Of a stretch of DNA of 64,000 nucleotides, positions 58,561 through 64,000 are shown piece after piece; position 1 is the stretch's first letter, and every line of letters begins with the position of its first letter. The notes under the pieces are model-generated. The model ran no database searches. It saw nothing but the letters and a program-made list of their open reading frames with translations, and was not told where the DNA came from. This DNA comes from Candidatus Cloacimonetes bacterium HGW-Cloacimonetes-2 (lineage in GTDB: Bacteria; Cloacimonadota; Cloacimonadia; Cloacimonadales; Cloacimonadaceae): positions 1 to 64,000 of the forward strand of contig PHBP01000006.1 in NCBI GenBank assembly GCA_002842035.1. The letters are read 5' to 3'. Both the position numbers and the translations under genes were made by a program.

Positions 58561-59988
58561 ATGGCTAAAACATTACTAAACCTCAAGCTTAATTACAAAG
58601 GTAAGCTGCTCGACATTGCCAAGTATGGCAGAGACTTCACAAACAAGCTCTTTATCGGATCAAACAAATACCTGTTTTGGCAGATTTTGGATCCCAAATT
58701 CCCGGATAAACATCTCTTTCTAACAGCCAGTGGAAACGACTTCGTCCTGAATCTCGTTCCCGGCAGCACAGTTCGCTGCACCAAGGGCGGTAAAGAGATG
58801 GATCAGGCAGCCTTGACCAGCGGTAACATACTCTCCGGCAATCAGCTCAAGCTGAGCCCGGATATGACCGGTACCGTAGTGCTCGGTCCCGATTGGGAAG
58901 TAGGATTTGAATTCAGCGAACCCTGGGTACGCGTACTCACCGAAGAAGAGCGCCAGATTGTAGCTCAATACTCACGTAGAGCGGAGCTTACCAGCCAGGA
59001 GCGGTTTAACCGCGGTTTGATGATCGCCATTACCCTCCTCACAGTGATCTTCCTCTTGATATACGACTTCCTGCTCAAACCGGAAGAAGTAAAGGTACAG
59101 GATATAGGTCAACGCCTCTCGCAGATTCAACAACAGGCTACCAGGATTATGCCGGAAGTGGAACAGACCACATCCAGCTTCTCCTCCGAAGAAGTTCCTC
59201 TTCCGGAAGCACCACCTGCTACCACTCAGGGCAGCCCCACAGGCGTCCGCGGTGGCACCGGTACTACAACCGGCTCTACTGCCAGCACCTTTGGTCTGGA
59301 AGGCTTTAGCGCTTCTGGAACCCAGAGACCCCTGCAGTTTGTAGCCGTTACCGGTTCTGAAACCTTCGTAGCTGCCGGTCGTGGCGGCGGAGGCGGCGGA
59401 GGCGGTGGTGGTGGAACAGGCCCCGGCGGCGGCGGAGCAGGTGCTCCCGGCTCCAGCTTTAGCGCTGGCGCAGTCCAGATTCAAGGTGCCGATCTCGGTG
59501 GCGTTGCCACTGTCGGTCCCAATGTTTCCGGCAGCAGCACCAGACCAACCGGCGGTGTCGCAGTTCTGACGGGTGACGCCAGCCGCGTAGCCCCGATTGG
59601 ACGTCCTGTAACCCAATCTGCCCAGGCTATCAGTATGAAAGCACAATTTGGCACGCAAGGCGTAGCAACTGTTTCCGAAGGTAATATCGGCAGTGCTCCC
59701 GAAGCCAGCCAAGGTACTTATAGCAATATCGCCAATCGTGTTGCCAGCCTCAAAGGCCGCATCACAACCATCTACATCGCAGAAAACAACCTGCGTCCGC
59801 AAGCCGGATCCGTTTCCGTCACACTCTATATCGGTGCTGACGGTAGCGTGAAAGCCGCAGACGTAGTTCCGCAGAGCGGAGATCTCACCACCGAATTCCT
59901 CCAGAAAGTCCAACAGAACGTGATGAGCTGGAGATTCAGCGTGTCGGAGATGGCTAAATACCGCTTTGTGATGCAATTCAGAAAGTAA
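58561..59988 (+). CDS. AgmX/PglI C-terminal domain (TonB-like) energy transducer
   Basis: 475 residues. A ~140-residue cytoplasmic N-terminal domain (YGRDFTNKLFIGSNKYLFWQI, SGNDFVLNLVPG; FHA/forkhead-like or novel) is followed by one membrane helix (GLMIAITLLTVIFLLIYDFLL, about 151-171), a long Pro/Gly-rich periplasmic stretch with poly-Gly runs (GGGGGGGGGG at about 275), and a C-terminal AgmX/TonB-type domain (GRITTIYIAENNLRPQAGSVSVTLYIGADGSVKAADVV). It can span the periplasm and pull on an outer-membrane partner using TolQ/ExbD energy. Ribosome site GGAGG. Last gene of the operon. Confidence 0.8.
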   Translation: MAKTLLNLKLNYKGKLLDIAKYGRDFTNKLFIGSNKYLFWQILDPKFPDKHLFLTASGNDFVLNLVPGSTVRCTKGGKEMDQAALTSGNILSGNQLKLSPDMTGTVVLGPDWEVGFEFSEPWVRVLTEEERQIVAQYSRRAELTSQERFNRGLMIAITLLTVIFLLIYDFLLKPEEVKVQDIGQRLSQIQQQATRIMPEVEQTTSSFSSEEVPLPEAPPATTQGSPTGVRGGTGTTTGSTASTFGLEGFSASGTQRPLQFVAVTGSETFVAAGRGGGGGGGGGGGTGPGGGGAGAPGSSFSAGAVQIQGADLGGVATVGPNVSGSSTRPTGGVAVLTGDASRVAPIGRPVTQSAQAISMKAQFGTQGVATVSEGNIGSAPEASQGTYSNIANRVASLKGRITTIYIAENNLRPQAGSVSVTLYIGADGSVKAADVVPQSGDLTTEFLQKVQQNVMSWRFSVSEMAKYRFVMQFRK

Positions 59989-60008
59989 CCAATTAATAGA
60001 TACTACAA

Positions 60009-60038
60009 AGCCCCGGTTGATGCCGGGGCTTTTCTTTT
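60009..60038 (+). terminator. Terminator of the envelope-machine operon
   Basis: AGCCCCGG (60009-60016), loop TTGATG, CCGGGGCT (60023-60030), then a T-rich tail TTTTCTTTTA. It lies 20 bp after the stop codon. The stem extends by two A-T pairs. Confidence 0.92.
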
Positions 60039-60103
60039 ATTAGTGACGAGTGAAGAGCGGGGCAAGGACTGCGGCCTTGCGCTTCGCGCTGTGCGCAGTG
60101 CGC

Positions 60104-60187
60104 AGTTAGAAGTTAGTAGTTAGACAGTTAGAGCTGCGCTGTGTGCTTCACACAGTTAATAGTTAATCAGTTAGAAAGTTAATAGTG
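60104..60187. repeat. AGTTAG/AGTTAA simple repeat
   Basis: Repeated AGTTAGAAG, AGTTAGTAG, AGTTAGACAG, AGTTAATAG and AGTTAGAAAG words with a GTGTGCTTCACACAG hairpin in the middle. The same word class appears inverted at 9861-9903 and 42421-42470. Intergenic simple sequence, unknown function. Confidence 0.5.
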
Positions 60188-60230
60188 GTTTGCTACGCAT
60201 TGTTCGAATATACCGCCATACCAATAGAAT

Positions 60231-60330
60231 CCGTCATTCCTGCGAACGAATCGGCAAAGCGCCAGCTTTGGGGACTCGTGAAGGCAGGAATCCATTCTAT
60301 CAACTGCGCGAAGCGCATTCTGTAACTTCT
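60231..60330 (+). repeat. Family 2 repeat with a different hairpin in its loop
   Basis: CCGTCATTCCTGCGAA at 60231 and AAGGCAGGAATCCATTC near 60281-60297, followed by AACTGCGCGAAGCGCATTC. The loop between the arms carries a nested palindrome, ACGAATC...GACTCGT around CAAAGC/GCTTTG, unlike those in the 42 kb copy. Confidence 0.7.
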
Positions 60331-60373
60331 GTTCACTGTTTTCTGATCGCTTCACCGCTCCCAGCGCTCCCCT

Positions 60374-60565
60374 GTTTTGACTTAAACAAATGCCTTTGCA
60401 TATTCTATCTGACAAACCAATCTAAGCGGCATTTGTTTGAGTTAAAACGAAAGCCCGTCGCATATTCCCCGGCTATCACTGGCTGCATTGTTTTAACTCA
60501 TAATTCTGCCGAGGATGACCAGCTTGTCAATTCAAGGATACCAAGGCAGAATTATAAGTCAAAAC
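60374..60565. repeat. 192-bp element with four complementary arm pairs (four-way junction)
   Basis: Four perfectly complementary pairs in nested order: A GTTTTGACTTA (60374-60384) with TAAGTCAAAAC (60555-60565); B AACAAATGCC (60385-60394) with GGCATTTGTT (60428-60437); C TGAGTTAAAAC (60438-60448) with GTTTTAACTCA (60490-60500); D TAATTCTGCC (60501-60510) with GGCAGAATTA (60545-60554). A closes the element, B, C and D form three hairpin arms with loops of 33, 41 and 34 bases. A and C differ at two positions, so two separate 21-bp hairpins with two mismatches each are the alternative fold. No ORF. Confidence 0.85.
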
Positions 60566-60566
60566 A

Positions 60567-60623
60567 TGTGGGTGCGTCATCCTGACGCACAGTCCTTCCG
60601 AGCGACAGGATGTCGCTCCCACA
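60567..60623. repeat. Double-hairpin element
   Basis: Two perfect 8-bp hairpins, GTGCGTCA/TGACGCAC (60572-60590, loop TCC) and GAGCGACA/TGTCGCTC (60600-60618, loop GGA), enclosed by TGTGG (60567-60571) and CCACA (60619-60623). It starts one base after the four-way-junction element. The layout resembles REP/BIME pairs. Confidence 0.8.
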
Positions 60624-60661
60624 CCTCCACTCCATCACTTAAACCCCTCCTTTCTCCTTTA

Positions 60662-60786
60662 CTCCTTGTTAGATACATCCCCTTTGAACCCCCAGGCAAA
60701 TCACTCGCATTGCACTGGAGATCCCCTTGTCGCCACAAGGGAATCACTAGGGGATCACTAGGGGATCACCAGTGGATTCAAGCAGA
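60662..60786 (+). repeat. Dispersed intergenic repeat, family 1, copy E
   Basis: CTCCTTGTTAGAT, CCCCTTTGAACCC, then GATCCCCTTGTCGCC and three units: ACAAGGGAATC (60735-60745), ACTAGGGGATC (60746-60756 and 60757-60767). Ends ACCAGTGGATTCAAGCAG. It borders the 3' end of priA. Confidence 0.85.
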
Positions 60787-60817
60787 GAGTTTGCAGATTT
60801 TGAGCAAAGGCTCATAG

Positions 60818-63190
60818 CTACATCAGCGACATCGGATCGATATCGATGGCAGAGCTGATCGCTTTTCCGTGGGGAAAACGGGATTCTACCTGTGCAAGCG
60901 CGTCTTTGAGAATTCCGGGGCTGCTTGCCTTGAGGATCAGATGGTATCTAAAGAGGTTGTTCAGACGGCTAAATGGAGCCGGAGCGGGTCCCAGGATCAA
61001 GAGTTGTCCGGCAGGGAACCGGAGTACAACATCGGATAAGACGCCGGAAAGGCGGTTCATTTCCTCCAATAAGACGGAGAGATCCTTTGCTTGATAGAGG
61101 ATACGTGCCAGGCGGTAAAATGGCGGGTAGTAAAGCCTTTTGCGGTAAGAAAGCTCTTCCGCGGCAAAGCCCGGGTAATCCTGCCGGGAGGCGTGCACGA
61201 TGGCATAGTGATCCGGATTATAGGTCTGAATAATCACTTCTCCGCTCTGCTCACCGCGTCCGGAGCGTCCCGCCACCTGGGTAAGTAGCTGGAAGGTGCG
61301 TTCTGCTGCCCGGAAGTCCGGCACATTCAGGCTGATATCGGCATTGACGATCCCCACCAGAGTCACGCCAGGGAAATCCAGCCCTTTTGAGATCATCTGC
61401 GTTCCCAAGAGGATGTCCACTTCTTTGCGTTTCATCCTGTCATACATAGTCTTATAGCGGTCTCTTTGGCGGGAGCTATCCGAATCCATCCGGAGCAATC
61501 TCGCATCGGGAAAGAGCAAGCTGAGAATCTGCTCCAGCTTCTGAGTGCCTGCAGCGCCGTAGGAAAAGCTGAATGATCCGCAGGATGGGCATTTACGCGG
61601 ACTGGGATAGACGTTTCCGCAGTAGTGGCAGTGCATTTCCTCGCGGTCTCGATGATAATACATCGAAATTTCGCAATTTGTGCATTTGATCAATTCGCCG
61701 CATTTTTGGCACTGCAAAAAGGAGGAGTAACCGCGTCTGTTTTGAAAGAGTATTACCTGCTGCTGTTTCTGAAGGCGTTGATCAATGGCATTCAACAGAA
61801 GAGGAGAGATCATACTGTCGCCTTCTTCATCGCAAAGATTGAGGATCTCGACTCGTGGTAGCTCATAGGACAAAGGTCTTTTGGAGAGAGTGTGCAGACG
61901 ATAGCGCTGGTTTTGGGCATTGTGCCAGGATTCCAGCGAAGGCGTGGCGCTGCCGAGGATCACCTGAGCCCCTTCGATTTGGGCTCTTACGATTGCCATA
62001 TCCCTGCCGTTGTAGCGGGGATTGCTATCCTGTTTATAGCTCTGCTCGTGCTCTTCATCAACTATGATCAATCCCAGCTTCCTGATGGGAGCAAGGATTG
62101 CGCTGCGTGCTCCGATCACCATCCGGCAGTCACCACTTTTGATGCGTTTCCACTGCTTTAGGCGTTCACGCTCCGTCAACTGGCTATGCATAATCGCCAA
62201 AGTATCACCAAAACTGGCAGAGAAACGATCCACCATCTGAGGTGTAAGCGCTATCTCCGGAATCAGGAAGATCACGCCCTTGTCTTGAGATAGATAATCG
62301 CGGATGATCTCGAGATAAACCTCCGTCTTACCGCTGCCGGTGATACCATACAGCAGGTTTGTATCAAAGCTGCCTGCCCGGGCACGGATATCTGTCACGG
62401 CAGTCATTTGCTCATCGTTGAGCACGATCTGTTTGGGGCTGTCGCTCTTCTCAAAAGGCATACCGCTGTGCTCTATCTTTTTGGGAAAGATCTCTATGAT
62501 GCCCTTCTTGACGAGAGCTTTCAGGCTGTAATAGCTGACTTCTGCTGCCAGTTCCGCCATTGGTACAGGATGCCCGGCAGCTTTGATGATGGCATAAGCT
62601 TGCAGTTGCTTGGCAGGCAATCCGCTTACTTCCTCATCCGGGGAAAGCAGACGTATGTAATTGACTGTCTTCTGCTTGTCTTTATGGGATAACGAGCGGA
62701 GCAGCTCGATCAAACCTTCCGCCTCTGCCTCTTCCGCCAGCTTATAGACATGGAGCTTGGGCTTTGCCTTGTGGAGTGATGAAAGACTCTGCGCGGTGCC
62801 ATCCGCCAGCAGTTGATAGAGCGGCTCAAAGCGTGGTGGAGCAGCCTGCTCGGAAATCCAGCGGCACTGCATCTGCAAATCGGGCTGCAACAAGCTGGGC
62901 AGGCAGGCAAAAAGCACCTTGCCCAAGGAGCACTTGTAATAATCTGCCATCCAGACAGCCAGTTTCCAGATACCGGGATTGATCAGAGCTGTGTCATCCA
63001 GCACCTCCTCGATCTCCAGATAACGGATGCCGGGCTTGGGATCCAGCTTGCTGGCGTCACCTGTGATGCCCAATTGTAGCTTGCGGTTAAAGCTCACCAC
63101 CACCCTCAGACCGGGAGACAGCTTCTCTGCCGAGCGATAGACAAAGCGCTCCGCGATGCTCAGGGGCAGATGGACGTAGTAATAATACAT
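60818..63190 (-). CDS. priA: Primosomal helicase PriA
   Basis: 790 residues. PriA recognises stalled replication forks and reloads DnaB. N-terminal 3'BD domain (YYYVHLPLSIAERFVYRSAEKL); helicase lobes with Walker A GITGSGKTE (282-290), DEEH box (378-381) and GSATPSLES; zinc-binding region with eight cysteines (494, 497, 503, 506, 521, 524, 534, 537); C-terminal helicase motifs VAGRSGRGEQSGEVIIQT. All key residues are present. Minus strand, with no visible partner; the lipoprotein gene precedes it by 70 bp on the same strand. Confidence 0.96.
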   Translation of the reverse strand: MYYYYVHLPLSIAERFVYRSAEKLSPGLRVVVSFNRKLQLGITGDASKLDPKPGIRYLEIEEVLDDTALINPGIWKLAVWMADYYKCSLGKVLFACLPSLLQPDLQMQCRWISEQAAPPRFEPLYQLLADGTAQSLSSLHKAKPKLHVYKLAEEAEAEGLIELLRSLSHKDKQKTVNYIRLLSPDEEVSGLPAKQLQAYAIIKAAGHPVPMAELAAEVSYYSLKALVKKGIIEIFPKKIEHSGMPFEKSDSPKQIVLNDEQMTAVTDIRARAGSFDTNLLYGITGSGKTEVYLEIIRDYLSQDKGVIFLIPEIALTPQMVDRFSASFGDTLAIMHSQLTERERLKQWKRIKSGDCRMVIGARSAILAPIRKLGLIIVDEEHEQSYKQDSNPRYNGRDMAIVRAQIEGAQVILGSATPSLESWHNAQNQRYRLHTLSKRPLSYELPRVEILNLCDEEGDSMISPLLLNAIDQRLQKQQQVILFQNRRGYSSFLQCQKCGELIKCTNCEISMYYHRDREEMHCHYCGNVYPSPRKCPSCGSFSFSYGAAGTQKLEQILSLLFPDARLLRMDSDSSRQRDRYKTMYDRMKRKEVDILLGTQMISKGLDFPGVTLVGIVNADISLNVPDFRAAERTFQLLTQVAGRSGRGEQSGEVIIQTYNPDHYAIVHASRQDYPGFAAEELSYRKRLYYPPFYRLARILYQAKDLSVLLEEMNRLSGVLSDVVLRFPAGQLLILGPAPAPFSRLNNLFRYHLILKASSPGILKDALAQVESRFPHGKAISSAIDIDPMSLM

Positions 63191-63260
63191 AAGCCCAGAT
63201 TCAGAATGCTGCCTTGCTTGTCAATGAAAACAGCATCCTTCGACCCTGTAGGAACCAGGC

Positions 63261-63959
63261 CTAATACTGCATGGACAAACCAATGTTGATTCTGGGTGTC
63301 CAGACCGGCTTGTCTTCTGTATTCAGATAGAAATCCATCCCAAATTCGGGGATAATGCTTAGTTTCTCGTCTCCTGCTTTGAGATTGATCCTGATGCCTC
63401 CGTGATAGATCCGTTCATTGATCTCTGCTTTGCGCATCGTAGAATTACCCTTGGCGATCAGGCTGGTAATCAGCTCAGGATTCCAGCGCTTGCTACCAAT
63501 TAGCTGCAACTCTGTTCCATAGGAGTCGTACTCATCGCTCACGTAATGCGTCTCTTCATATTTTCCCCCCAGGGCAACACCCCCGGGACCGGGATAGTTG
63601 GTGGCAGTGCCGCCTGCCAATATTGCCATCGAATAGCCGTCTAAGGTCTGAAAGAGCTGCTTTTTAACAGTCCCCTTGATCCCCCAGCTATGCGACAGGA
63701 GGTGTATTCTCCCGGCAAACTCGGTAGCGTTTCCCAGCCCAAAGGCCATTGATCCTGTCGTGACCCAGGGACTCTGAGTAGAACCAAATAAAGCACCATC
63801 TTCCTGATGCAACAAACCGGTAGGCCAGTTCAAGTTGAAACCGTTACCGGTTCCCATCAGGATCCTTACTTTACCCCGCTTGACCGTCTCCGCGGTCTCC
63901 AAAGAGGCAACATCCATAGTGGCACAAGCACCCAGTACTGCCATCAGGAGCAGCAGCAT
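63261..63959 (-). CDS. Lipoprotein/outer-membrane protein of unknown function
   Basis: 232 residues with a lipobox (LGAC, Cys at about 12) in a short hydrophobic start. The mature part has alternating strands typical of small beta-barrels (TGNGFNLNWPTGLL, TTGSMAFGLGNATEFAGRIHLL, LSIIPEFGMDFYL) and ends in the C-terminal aromatic expected of outer-membrane proteins (NIGLSMQY). GTAAAG before the ATG is a modest ribosome site. Probably anchored to the outer membrane by lipid and barrel; no family named. The gene is complete, 41 bp from the window end. Confidence 0.6.
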   Translation of the reverse strand: MLLLLMAVLGACATMDVASLETAETVKRGKVRILMGTGNGFNLNWPTGLLHQEDGALFGSTQSPWVTTGSMAFGLGNATEFAGRIHLLSHSWGIKGTVKKQLFQTLDGYSMAILAGGTATNYPGPGGVALGGKYEETHYVSDEYDSYGTELQLIGSKRWNPELITSLIAKGNSTMRKAEINERIYHGGIRINLKAGDEKLSIIPEFGMDFYLNTEDKPVWTPRINIGLSMQY

Positions 63960-64000
63960 GACTAACTTTACCTGTGGAATCCTTATTCCAAAACAATGCA

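Noticed and set aside
60190-60817. ORFs of 100-131 codons in the repeat-rich gap before priA
   Set aside because: They consist of repeat families 1 and 2 and the palindromic elements; no coding signature.

Overview
The window fits a Gram-negative bacterium of the FCB group, most probably a Candidatus Cloacimonadota-like fermenter. This is an inference from content: several secreted proteins end in Por/FlgD-type C-terminal sorting domains, there are two GWxTD-domain proteins, a TolQ/ExbD/AgmX-type energised system, butyrate kinase, a histidine-degradation enzyme, and a large electron-bifurcating [FeFe]-hydrogenase locus of fermentative type. No rRNA, tRNA or CRISPR array was seen.

Layout. 0-11 kb: all genes on the minus strand (secreted protein, outer-membrane barrel, PlsC, polysaccharide deacetylase, Lon, TrmH-type methyltransferase, clostripain-like protease, butyrate kinase). 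Six perfect, helically phased TTATCCACA boxes lie at 8030-8157, close to the place where gene direction switches from minus to plus: a candidate replication origin or DnaA-binding locus. 11-27 kb: mostly plus-strand genes (imidazolonepropionase, a pseudokinase/FGE-fold membrane protein, an ArsR-DUF2087 regulator, DUF1838 and sorting-domain proteins, Obg, DprA, GNAT, DUF2156, lipoprotein, M16 protease). 27.6-31 kb: a minus-strand unit regulator -> 35-residue peptide -> TldD -> TldE, with an operator-like inverted repeat in front and an attenuator-like hairpin inside. 31.5-42 kb: a twelve-gene plus-strand hydrogenase operon with a recognisable promoter and terminator. It holds two NuoE-like and two NuoF-like subunits, catalytic HydA, a putative sensory hydrogenase-like protein, DRTGG, HATPase and PHP modules, and two [2Fe-2S]-type domains that have lost their cysteine ligands. 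42.6-48.4 kb: dnaE overlapping two GWxTD genes. 48.8-60 kb: yraN, then a YjbH-like outer-membrane protein, a 1949-residue secreted helical-repeat protein, a 92-residue secreted protein, TolQ/ExbB, two ExbD-like proteins and a TonB/AgmX-like protein, forming a trans-envelope energised machine of unknown task. 60.8-64 kb: priA and a lipoprotein/barrel protein on the minus strand.

The gene-free gaps hold at least three families of structured repeats. One is a ~125-bp dispersed element with 3-4 tandem 11-bp units (five copies). Another is an ATTCCTGC/GCAGGAAT element whose loop holds different hairpins in different copies (three copies). The third is a 192-bp element at 60374-60565 whose four pairs of perfectly complementary arms would fold as a four-way junction. 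The most promising new biology is the DnaA-box cluster, the peptide-TldDE operon, the TolQ/ExbD/AgmX plus giant-protein operon, the pseudokinase-FGE fusion and the four-way-junction repeat.
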